This document shows, piece after piece, positions 56,860-64,000 of a stretch of DNA of 64,000 nt. The translations under genes and the position numbers were made by a program. Positions within the stretch are counted from its first letter, which is position 1. The number at the start of each line of letters is the position of its first letter. Origin of the DNA: Gillisella taibaishanensis (GTDB lineage: Bacteria; Pseudomonadota; Alphaproteobacteria; Rhizobiales; Rhizobiaceae); assembly GCF_001938985.1 (NCBI RefSeq), contig NZ_MKIN01000024.1, forward strand, positions 124,407 through 188,406, written 5' to 3'. The notes beneath the pieces were generated by a model that searched no databases, had not been told where the DNA came from, and saw only the letters and a list, made by a program, of their open reading frames with translations.

Positions 56860-57216
56860 TCAGGCGCCCTTGTCCGACCACACTGCCAGCTCATAGCCAT
56901 CGGGGTCGCGGAAATGAAACCGCCTGCCGCCCGGAAATGAGAATATCGCGCGGCTGACCGTGCCGCCTGCCTGCTCCACCTTGCTCTGAGCCTGTTCAAG
57001 ATCCTCTGCAAACAGGATGACCAATGGCCCGCCGGCTACTGAGACCGGTGCCGTTGTGGTAAAGCCGCCCTTCAGCCGACCATCGTCGAACTCGCAATAA
57101 TCGGGTCCGTAGTCGGTAAAGCGCCAGCCGAAGGCCGCTCCATAGAAATGCTTTGCCCTGGCAATTTCCCGGACATTGAACTCGATATAGTCGATCTTGC
57201 TATCACTGTGCGCCAT
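56860..57216 (-). CDS. Glyoxalase/bleomycin-resistance fold (VOC) protein
   Basis: A 118-residue VOC-superfamily protein with a single beta-alpha-beta-beta-beta repeat pair: I-E-F-N-V-R-E-I-A-R-A-K-H-F-Y at the start and F-R-D-P-D-G-Y-E-L-A-V-W at the end. Metal ligands of glyoxalase I are only partly present, so the substrate is unknown. ATG 57216 is chosen over 57240. It is convergent with ccoP. Confidence 0.82.
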   Translation of the reverse strand: MAHSDSKIDYIEFNVREIARAKHFYGAAFGWRFTDYGPDYCEFDDGRLKGGFTTTAPVSVAGGPLVILFAEDLEQAQSKVEQAGGTVSRAIFSFPGGRRFHFRDPDGYELAVWSDKGA

Positions 57217-57601
57217 CGCGTGCCTGCCTCTCATCCGCATCGGTCCTGCAGCCGACTATAGGGCATATCAGCTAGGCCGCACCAACGCTTTTCCCAAAGC
57301 CGGAGCATAGCCCGCGTTACCTGGCCGCAAAGACATTCTGCCTTTGCGCAATGTCCGTATTCTCACGCTTTGAAACCTTGGTGCGCAATCACAGGCACTT
57401 ACGGATCGCCCGGCCCGAATTCGAGGCGTCTCCCACGCTGTCAGGTACATTCTTTTCCCGTCCAAGATGGTGGCTGCGGCGATAATTGGGTCTCTCTGCG
57501 ATTTTAAGTTCAGTGTTCACTCTTTCTTTCCACAAAGTCGTGATCCTCACGTAGCTTCATGTCACTGCAATTATTGCGCTTAATATTTAGATGAGACTGT
57601 T
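57217..57601. other. Intergenic region before the GGDEF-EAL gene
   Basis: A 385-base stretch. A minus-strand frame at 57268-57465 has no motif or good binding site and I do not support it. The last 100 bases are AT rich and may hold the promoter of the GGDEF-EAL gene. Confidence 0.45.
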
Positions 57602-57631
57602 TTGTTTTCAGAAACATTAGAACAAAAGGAA

Positions 57632-59608
57632 ATGCTTTTATTGTCCGTGCGTCAGGCTCGGGCAGCTCTTGCGGTGCGTAGCAGCCTTTTGGCTGCTGGA
57701 TATAATATTCTGGCTGCCACGATGATCGTCGGTTTACTTCTGCTGGAAGCAAAAGGCGGTGACAGGCTTGTCTTGTGGCTTGTTGTCCTGGCTCTGGTCA
57801 CCGTGTTTCGGGTTGGTCTTTCGTTTCGTCTGCGCAGATTTGTCCAGAGCTCAGGGGTTCCGGAAGATATCGTCAGGCTCGCCTGTATTACGGCGATCCT
57901 CCATGGTCTGACCTGGGCTGCCTTGCCGACCTTAGTCGTCGATGTCGACATGCTGGGCGCCGACCCATCGGTTCTACTGATCATGGGTGGATTGATCGCT
58001 ATGACGATCTTGCGCCAGGCCGGAATGAGCCATATCGCCTTCTGTTTCTGCATACCGATTATCGTGGCGATGATCTGGAATTTTGCCAATCACGGCGGAA
58101 TCGTCGGTATCGTTTCATCATTCAATTTTATGGTGCTGACTGCCTGGATGTCGCATCTGCTATTGCAGGCTGACAAGGCTTTCGTCGACAGTGAGACTGC
58201 AAAGCTGCGCAATCAAGCCGCGACGCAGAACCTGACCATCGCCAACGAAGACATCAAACACAAGAATTTGCGCCTTGAGGTGCTCGCCAACGGCGACCCC
58301 GTGACCGGTTTATACAATCGTACTTATTTCAACGGACGTCTCGCCGGCGAAATTGCCGCAGCAAAGATCGGAAACCGTCAGGTCGGGCTCGTTCTGGTCA
58401 ATGTCAACCGCTTCAAGCTGATCAACGACGCGTTCGGCCATCGCGGTGGCGACCAGTTCCTGGCAATCCTTGGCCAGAGGCTTAAAAACCTAGTTGGTCC
58501 CGATGCAATTATGGCGCGGATCGGCGGTGACGAATTTGCCATTCTCTTGTTGGACGGTAACGTGAGTGAGAATTCGCGGATCGTTGCACTCAATATGATC
58601 GCGCCGTCATTGGCGCCCGTGACGATCCAGGGCGTGAAGGTCAATTCCGGCCTCAGTACCGGCATGGCGATCTTCCCCGACCACGCCGAGGACGCAGAAG
58701 GCCTATTTACCTGCGCGAGCATGGCGCTTTCAGAGGCCAAGCGCGCCGGGCCGCGGCAGGTGCGTGAATTCGACCTGGCGATCAAGAAACGCATCGATCG
58801 CCAGCGTGATATTGAACAGGACCTTGGAGAAGCGCTGGCCAAGGGAGAGCTGGAAACCCGGTTCCAGCCGCAGATCGATCTCGCGACCGGTGACGTGGTC
58901 GGTTTCGAGGCATTGTTGCGCTGGTTCCATCCGCGTTTCGGCGCCATCTCTCCGCCAGAAATCGTCGATGCAGCCCAAGCAATGCAGCTCAGCGAAGCCC
59001 TGACCGCCTTCGTGACCGAACAGATCTGCTGTCTCTTGCAAAGACTGGCATCGCTTGGCCTGCCGGATGCGGTCGTCGCTCTCAATGTCTCGCCGCGGGA
59101 ATTCGCTCTCTACGACGTCTCCGTCATGCTGGACCGAATCACTGAAGCGCATGGCGTCGACCGCCGGCTGCTCGAGGTCGAGATAACCGAAGAAACAATT
59201 TTGGATCCCGTGGTTGCCGGCGAGCAATTGAGCCGCCTGGAAGCAGGCGGCTATAAACTGACCGTAGACGATTTCGGCATGGGCTATTCCTCACTGGCCT
59301 ATTTGATCAGCCTGAAAATCGCCCGGTTGAAAATCGATCGCAGTTTTGTCAGCGATATCGACAACTCTCACAAGAACAAGGCGATGATCGTGGCACTGGT
59401 TGGCCTTGGCCGGGCGATCGGCGTCGATATCGTGGTGGAAGGCGTCGAAACAGCTGCGGATGCCGCAACCCTGCGAGATATCGGCTGCAACATCGGCCAA
59501 GGCTACTACTTCGCCAGGCCAATGCCCGTCGAAATGCTGCCCAAATGGATCGAACGCCAAAAAAAAAGCGCTCACGATGACGATATAAGCCAGGTTGCTG
59601 TGGCGTGA
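57632..59608 (+). CDS. Membrane GGDEF-EAL c-di-GMP signalling protein
   Basis: A 658-residue protein. Five or so membrane helices (about 15-190) form the N-terminal sensor. The GGDEF domain has an intact A-R-I-G-G-D-E-F. The EAL domain has F-E-A-L-L-R-W, N-V-S-P-R-E-F, V-E-I-T-E-E, V-D-D-F-G-M-G-Y-S-S, L-K-I-D-R-S-F and V-E-G-V-E-T, so both synthesis and breakdown of c-di-GMP look possible. The start is uncertain: ATG 57632 has AAAGGA very close; TTG 57602 and TTG 57638 are alternatives. Confidence 0.88.
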   Translation: MLLLSVRQARAALAVRSSLLAAGYNILAATMIVGLLLLEAKGGDRLVLWLVVLALVTVFRVGLSFRLRRFVQSSGVPEDIVRLACITAILHGLTWAALPTLVVDVDMLGADPSVLLIMGGLIAMTILRQAGMSHIAFCFCIPIIVAMIWNFANHGGIVGIVSSFNFMVLTAWMSHLLLQADKAFVDSETAKLRNQAATQNLTIANEDIKHKNLRLEVLANGDPVTGLYNRTYFNGRLAGEIAAAKIGNRQVGLVLVNVNRFKLINDAFGHRGGDQFLAILGQRLKNLVGPDAIMARIGGDEFAILLLDGNVSENSRIVALNMIAPSLAPVTIQGVKVNSGLSTGMAIFPDHAEDAEGLFTCASMALSEAKRAGPRQVREFDLAIKKRIDRQRDIEQDLGEALAKGELETRFQPQIDLATGDVVGFEALLRWFHPRFGAISPPEIVDAAQAMQLSEALTAFVTEQICCLLQRLASLGLPDAVVALNVSPREFALYDVSVMLDRITEAHGVDRRLLEVEITEETILDPVVAGEQLSRLEAGGYKLTVDDFGMGYSSLAYLISLKIARLKIDRSFVSDIDNSHKNKAMIVALVGLGRAIGVDIVVEGVETAADAATLRDIGCNIGQGYYFARPMPVEMLPKWIERQKKSAHDDDISQVAVA

Positions 59609-59619
59609 TTACCAGAACT

Positions 59620-59634
59620 GTTGCTTTTTTGTTC
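59620..59634 (+). promoter_or_regulatory. Possible LexA (SOS) box before uvrB
   Basis: GTTG-N7-GTTC differs by one base from the alphaproteobacterial LexA consensus GTTC-N7-GTTC. It lies 54 bases before the uvrB start. A single near-match in a T-rich region may be chance. Confidence 0.35.
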
Positions 59635-59688
59635 TGATTGCGTCGCTTCACACTTCACTTTGGCCTCGGTCTTATCCATATTTGAGCC

Positions 59689-62667
59689 ATGGCCAGATCT
59701 CCGAATAAAACCTCCGCCCGCAATCCTGCTTCCGCATCACGTGACGAAGACGGTTCGCCGCACGCTTCCGGCTTCGAAGAAGCGCCGCAGGCTGCCTTCG
59801 AAGGTGCGCCTTTAAGCGGAAGCGTTGCCGATTGGGTCAAACAGCTGGAGGCGGAGGCCGAGTCGGCTGGCGTTGAAAGCCAGCGCGAACTGGCGTCCAA
59901 GGCCGGCAAGCACCGCAAGAAGATCGAAATCGAAGCCCGCAAGCACGCCGAAAAGGTCGCGCTGGAAAAGACCGCTGGCCGCAAGGCTGCCGCTGAGCCG
60001 ACAAAGCCGGCGCGCAAGGCCAAGGGCGAAGATGGTGGTAGCGCCATGCGCACCTCGCGTGGCGTGTCGATCGGGGCATCCTCCGATCCCGCTACGCGCG
60101 CCGCTGCCGGCCTCAATCCAGTCTCGGGCATGGATGTATCATTGGAGGAAGCTCAGACGCTTGCCCCCGGCGCCGTCACGGCAACGGTCGAGGCGTTGTC
60201 TGCGCTGATCGAAAGCGGCAATCCGCTGTTCAAGGACGGCAAGATCTGGGCGCCGCACCGGCCGTCCCGGCCGGAAAAATCCGAGGGCGGCATTCCGATC
60301 CGCATGGTCTCCGACTATAAGCCGGCCGGCGACCAGCCCACGGCGATCCGTGATCTCGTGGAAGGCATTAACTCCGGCGAGCGTAGTCAGGTTCTGCTCG
60401 GCGTGACCGGCTCGGGCAAGACTTTCACCATGGCCAAGGTGATCGAGGAAACCCAGCGACCGGCGGTGATTCTCGCCCCGAACAAGACGCTTGCCGCCCA
60501 GCTTTATTCGGAGTTCAAGAATTTCTTCCCCGACAACGCGGTTGAATATTTCGTCTCCTATTACGACTATTACCAGCCGGAAGCCTATGTGCCGCGCTCG
60601 GATACCTTCATCGAGAAGGAAAGCTCGATCAACGAGCAGATCGACCGGATGCGCCATGCCGCCACCCGCGCCATACTGGAGCGGGACGACTGCATCATCG
60701 TCGCCTCGGTCTCCTGCATCTATGGTATCGGGTCGGTCGAAACCTATACGGCCATGACATTCCAGATGTCGGTAGGCGATCGGATCGACCAGCGGCAGTT
60801 GCTGGCCGACCTCGTTGCCCAGCAGTACAAGCGGCAGGACATCAATTTCATACGCGGCTCCTTCCGGGTGCGCGGCGACACTATCGAAATTTTCCCGGCC
60901 CACTTGGACGACGCTGCCTGGCGCATATCGATGTTTGGCGACGAGATCGACGCGATCACCGAATTCGACCCGCTGACCGGCCAGAAGACCGGCGATATGA
61001 AGTCGGTGAAGATCTACGCAAACTCGCACTATGTCACGCCGCGCCCTACGCTGAACGGCGCGATCAAGGCGATCAAGGAAGAGTTGAAGCAGCGGCTGGC
61101 TGAGTTGGAAAAGGGCGGCCGATTGCTTGAGGCCCAACGGCTGGAGCAACGCACCCGCTATGATATCGAAATGCTGGAAGCAACGGGCTCCTGCGCCGGC
61201 ATCGAAAACTATTCGCGCTACCTGACTGGCCGTACGCCCGGTGAACCGCCGCCGACCTTGTTCGAATATATCCCTGATAATGCCTTGCTTTTCATCGACG
61301 AAAGCCATGTCTCCGTCAGCCAGATCGGCGGCATGTATCGGGGCGACTTCCGGCGGAAGGCGACGCTTGCCGAATACGGCTTCCGCCTGCCGTCCTGCAT
61401 GGACAACCGACCGCTGCGGTTTGAGGAATGGGATGCGATGCGCCCGCCGACCGTCGCTGTTTCGGCAACGCCCGGTTCATGGGAACTGGAACAGTCCGGC
61501 GGCGTGTTTGCCGAGCAGGTGATCCGCCCCACCGGCCTGATCGATCCGCCTGTCGAGGTCCGCTCCGCCAAGACTCAGGTCGACGACGTGCTGGGCGAGA
61601 TCAAGGAAACCTCGCTGAAGGGTTATCGTACGCTGGTGACGGTTCTGACCAAGCGCATGGCCGAGGACCTGACGGAGTACCTGCATGAGCAGGGCGTGCG
61701 GGTGCGCTACATGCATTCCGATATCGATACGCTGGAGCGGATCGAGATTCTGCGCGATCTCCGGCTCGGCGCCTTTGACGTTCTCGTCGGCATCAACCTG
61801 CTGCGCGAAGGCCTCGACATTCCCGAATGCGGCTTCGTTGCCATTCTCGATGCCGACAAGGAAGGCTTCCTGCGTTCTGAGACATCGTTGATCCAGACCA
61901 TCGGTCGTGCAGCGCGTAACGTGGACGGCAAGGTCATTCTCTACGCTGACCAGATCACCGGCTCGATGCAGCGGGCGATGGATGAAACCTCGCGACGCCG
62001 TGAAAAGCAGGTGGCCTATAACCTGGAGCATGGCATCACGCCTGAGTCGGTCAAGGCGAAGATTTCCGACATTCTCGACTCGGTCTACGAGCGCGACCAC
62101 GTCCGCGCCGATATTTCCGGCGCCAGCGGAAAGGGCTTTGCGGCGGGCGGCCATCTCGTCGGTAACAATCTTCAGGCGCATCTCTCGGCGCTGGAAAAGC
62201 AGATGCGGGATGCCGCCGCCGATCTCGACTTCGAGACGGCTGCCCGCCTGCGAGACGAGATCAAACGCCTGAAAGAGGTGGAACTGGCCAGCATGGGCGA
62301 TCCGGGCGAGAAGGAAACCGCCCGTGCCCAGGAGCAGGGCAGAAGCCCGCAGCCCGGCGGCCAGCCGGGGGCGGTCACGTCCTCCAGCTATTTCGCCAAA
62401 CCGTCGCTCGATGACATGGGTCCAGGCACCGACACGGCTAAACCGCTGTTTCGCAAAAACACGCTGGATGAAATGACTGTCGGCCGTACTGAGAAGCCGA
62501 TGCCAGGAAAGTTGCCCGAAAAGCCGGACTCGTCGGCGGCAAGCACATCAGCAGACGATCCGCGCCCGATCGTAAGGGCACGTGCCGGCCATGGCTCCTA
62601 CGAAGAGCCTGGCGATCAAAAGCGCAAGAGTCGCACCAAGGGGAAGACTGGCCGGCCCGGTCGGTGA
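59689..62667 (+). CDS. uvrB: Excinuclease ABC subunit UvrB with long N- and C-terminal extensions
   Basis: A 992-residue UvrB (E. coli 673) of nucleotide excision repair. The canonical part starts at about residue 205 ([12 protein letters not shown]). The Walker A is G-V-T-G-S-G-K-T, the damage-probing beta-hairpin [10 protein letters not shown], and a C-terminal UVR motif for UvrC/UvrA contact lies at about 835-866. The first 200 residues are Lys/Ala/Glu-rich, with an ordered-looking segment at about 130-190; the last 126 are Pro/Gly/Lys-rich and probably disordered. Extended UvrBs are known in rhizobia. ATG 59689 is used. Confidence 0.94.
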   Translation: MARSPNKTSARNPASASRDEDGSPHASGFEEAPQAAFEGAPLSGSVADWVKQLEAEAESAGVESQRELASKAGKHRKKIEIEARKHAEKVALEKTAGRKAAAEPTKPARKAKGEDGGSAMRTSRGVSIGASSDPATRAAAGLNPVSGMDVSLEEAQTLAPGAVTATVEALSALIESGNPLFKDGKIWAPHRPSRPEKSEGGIPIRMVSDYKPAGDQPTAIRDLVEGINSGERSQVLLGVTGSGKTFTMAKVIEETQRPAVILAPNKTLAAQLYSEFKNFFPDNAVEYFVSYYDYYQPEAYVPRSDTFIEKESSINEQIDRMRHAATRAILERDDCIIVASVSCIYGIGSVETYTAMTFQMSVGDRIDQRQLLADLVAQQYKRQDINFIRGSFRVRGDTIEIFPAHLDDAAWRISMFGDEIDAITEFDPLTGQKTGDMKSVKIYANSHYVTPRPTLNGAIKAIKEELKQRLAELEKGGRLLEAQRLEQRTRYDIEMLEATGSCAGIENYSRYLTGRTPGEPPPTLFEYIPDNALLFIDESHVSVSQIGGMYRGDFRRKATLAEYGFRLPSCMDNRPLRFEEWDAMRPPTVAVSATPGSWELEQSGGVFAEQVIRPTGLIDPPVEVRSAKTQVDDVLGEIKETSLKGYRTLVTVLTKRMAEDLTEYLHEQGVRVRYMHSDIDTLERIEILRDLRLGAFDVLVGINLLREGLDIPECGFVAILDADKEGFLRSETSLIQTIGRAARNVDGKVILYADQITGSMQRAMDETSRRREKQVAYNLEHGITPESVKAKISDILDSVYERDHVRADISGASGKGFAAGGHLVGNNLQAHLSALEKQMRDAAADLDFETAARLRDEIKRLKEVELASMGDPGEKETARAQEQGRSPQPGGQPGAVTSSSYFAKPSLDDMGPGTDTAKPLFRKNTLDEMTVGRTEKPMPGKLPEKPDSSAASTSADDPRPIVRARAGHGSYEEPGDQKRKSRTKGKTGRPGR

Positions 62668-63157
62668 CCGGGGCAGCCGGGGAGGGCTCTGCGTCCTGCT
62701 TGCCCTGGTGCTTGCCAACGAAATGAGCAGGTTGAGCCTTGTTGCAAGACACTGGCCAGCACTCTCACATCGCCAGGTCTGCCGGTGGACATTGCACAAA
62801 GTGCGGGTTGCAGGCTCGTGACTTCGGTCATGGCGTGGTTTTGCCCATGTTTTCAGCGCTTACCATTGCGCAATTTTTTCATGGAAGCTGCTTTAGCTTG
62901 GCCGATAATTGGCTCGTATCAGGGCATGATGTTGCCTGCGGTTCACCAAAAATAATTATATGAACCACTTAAACATTAGTTCTCACTAATTGTTAGGATT
63001 TATTGGCTACTTTTCGTGCAAATCGCCGTGACAAGTTTGTTGCGGACACGCGAGGCTGATTTGGTGTGACCGATAAGCGGCACTCAGAGCGGCTCAAGCC
63101 ACAATCTGCTTCCGTCCGCTCGCCGGCAGGGATGCATTGGGAACACGAGGAGACGAT
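62668..63157. other. 490-base intergenic region before the chemoreceptor gene
   Basis: Short overlapping frames are present, none with a motif. The second half is AT rich and contains the inverted repeat ATTAGT-TCTC-ACTAAT (62975-62990), probably within the promoter region of the downstream gene. No RNA gene is recognised. Confidence 0.45.
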
Positions 63158-64000
63158 ATGAAAAACCTGCCAATTATCGGAAAGTTCCTTTCGATCATGG
63201 CGCTGTTCGGCTTATTTGCCATTGGCGTCGCGGGCTATGCGGGCATGCAGCTGAAATCCATCGATACAGAATATAGCGACTTGCTTGATGGTGAAAGCAC
63301 TGCGTCCCTAATGTTGGCGCGAGCGAACCGATCAATGCAGTTAGCTCGTGCATCCCTTGGGGATTTGATGATGTCTCCGGACACCAAAACGATTGAGGCG
63401 GCCAATAAAGATTTCGAAGCGGCTAAGAAATCGTTCGTCGGCTTTATCGATAAGGCGCAAGAGGCGATGCCGGCCAAGTCCGAGATTCCAGCGTTGAAGG
63501 CAGATGTGCTGAAACTCTTTGATGAGACCTGCAACAACGCAAAAAATCTTGGTTTGTCGTCTTTGACTGATGAAGGGATCTTGGCCTCTCAGAAAGTCTA
63601 TTTGAAGGAATGCCAGCCGCAATTCGCTGCGATAGCGCCTCGTTTTACGCAGTTGACGACGGCTTTCGTTGAGGAGACGAACAAGCGAAGCGAGGAACTT
63701 TCAAACATCACGAATAGCACTATCCTGACGACAGTCGGCGGTGTTCTCGGTGGCCTGGTTGTTGTTCTCGCCATCGGCTTCCTTGGAATTCGCTCCTGGC
63801 TGGTCGTCCCGATCCGGGCCCTGGCCGAAAAGATGGGTGTTCTCGCCGGTGGCGATCTGTCGGTTCCTGTCGATGGCACCGAGCGTCGTGACGAGGTCGG
63901 TATCATGGCCCGCGCCGTGCAGGTGTTCAAGGACAATGGTCTGAGAGCGCGCGAACTGGAAAAGCAGGCGGACGATGCTCGCAACATGAGCGAATCCGAG
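63158..64000 (+). CDS. Partial HAMP-domain chemoreceptor (methyl-accepting chemotaxis protein)
   Basis: The frame opens at ATG 63158 with GAGGAG upstream and runs off the right edge (281 codons). Residues about 8-30 are a first membrane helix, about 31-185 a helical periplasmic sensor domain, and about 190-212 a second membrane helix. A HAMP domain follows: V-V-P-I-R-A-L-A-E-K-M, G-G-D-L-S-V-P-V, E-R-R-D-E-V-G-I-M-A-R-A-V-Q-V-F-K. The signalling domain lies outside the window. A chemoreceptor is most likely by this arrangement; a GGDEF or kinase output cannot be excluded. Confidence 0.8.
   Translation, partial: MKNLPIIGKFLSIMALFGLFAIGVAGYAGMQLKSIDTEYSDLLDGESTASLMLARANRSMQLARASLGDLMMSPDTKTIEAANKDFEAAKKSFVGFIDKAQEAMPAKSEIPALKADVLKLFDETCNNAKNLGLSSLTDEGILASQKVYLKECQPQFAAIAPRFTQLTTAFVEETNKRSEELSNITNSTILTTVGGVLGGLVVVLAIGFLGIRSWLVVPIRALAEKMGVLAGGDLSVPVDGTERRDEVGIMARAVQVFKDNGLRARELEKQADDARNMSESE

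Noticed and set aside
57268-57465. Minus-strand frame of 65 codons before the GGDEF-EAL gene
   Set aside because: It has no motif, no good start context and an Arg-rich composition expected of random GC-rich frames.

Overview
The window looks like ordinary chromosome from an alphaproteobacterium of the family Rhizobiaceae (Agrobacterium / Allorhizobium / Rhizobium group). The evidence is gene content: the complete six-gene acpXL-lpxXL block that makes and transfers the very-long-chain fatty acid of rhizobial lipid A, an FnrN-type regulator divergent from hemN, a ccoNOQP operon, a Usg-family protein, bluB behind a cobalamin riboswitch, and dense GC-rich coding with short gaps. I cannot resolve genus or species. 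No insertion sequence, prophage, CRISPR array, conjugation gene or rRNA operon is visible; one tRNA (Asn) is.

Layout. 1-860: a low-GC truncated surface-polysaccharide-type gene and a non-coding boundary zone, probably the edge of an island. 860-4460: BON protein, a deformylase-like protein with altered metal ligands, fnrN, and divergent hemN with an anaerobox between them. 4560-10180: acpXL, fabZ-like, fabF2XL, fabF1XL, adh and lpxXL. 10165-16150: a MarR-like protein, nadE, a PD40 propeller protein, riboswitch plus bluB, a GNAT remnant and a small membrane protein. 16220-19600: tyrS, an anmK-GNAT fusion and a small secreted protein. 19830-29350: tRNA-Asn, a sensor kinase, a nuclease-fold protein, a UDG-superfamily protein, Lrp, a beta-hydroxyacid dehydrogenase, XRE, a CPA2 antiporter, pip, a TPR-methyltransferase and usg. 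29540-32070: a polar amino acid ABC importer without its ATPase. 32350-38380: an OmpA-like protein with a huge Pro/Gln tract, then mobB, mobA, an EamA transporter and moaA. 38590-46360: DUF971, TMEM175, GGDEF, class I and class II fumarases, and an L,D-transpeptidase. 46470-52860: gph, rpiA, a DUF2059 protein, gor, class II DAHP synthase and a hemerythrin-domain protein. 53150-59610: ccoNOQP under an anaerobox, a glyoxalase-fold protein and a GGDEF-EAL protein. 59680-64000: uvrB with long extensions and the N-terminal half of a HAMP-domain chemoreceptor.

Connections. FnrN probably controls both hemN (oxygen-independent haem synthesis) and ccoNOQP (high-affinity oxidase) through matching TTGAT-N4-RTCAA boxes. 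The acpXL block supplies a C28-type acyl chain to lipid A. mobA, mobB and moaA make molybdenum cofactor.

I found no wholly new multi-gene system. The points most worth a second look are: FabF2XL, a ketosynthase-fold protein with Glu at the catalytic Cys position that resembles the chain-length factor of type II polyketide synthases; the deformylase-like protein with two changed metal ligands; the in-frame AnmK-GNAT fusion; the Pro/Gln-rich OmpA protein with a collagen-like segment; and a perfect 16-bp palindrome beside the MarR-like gene.
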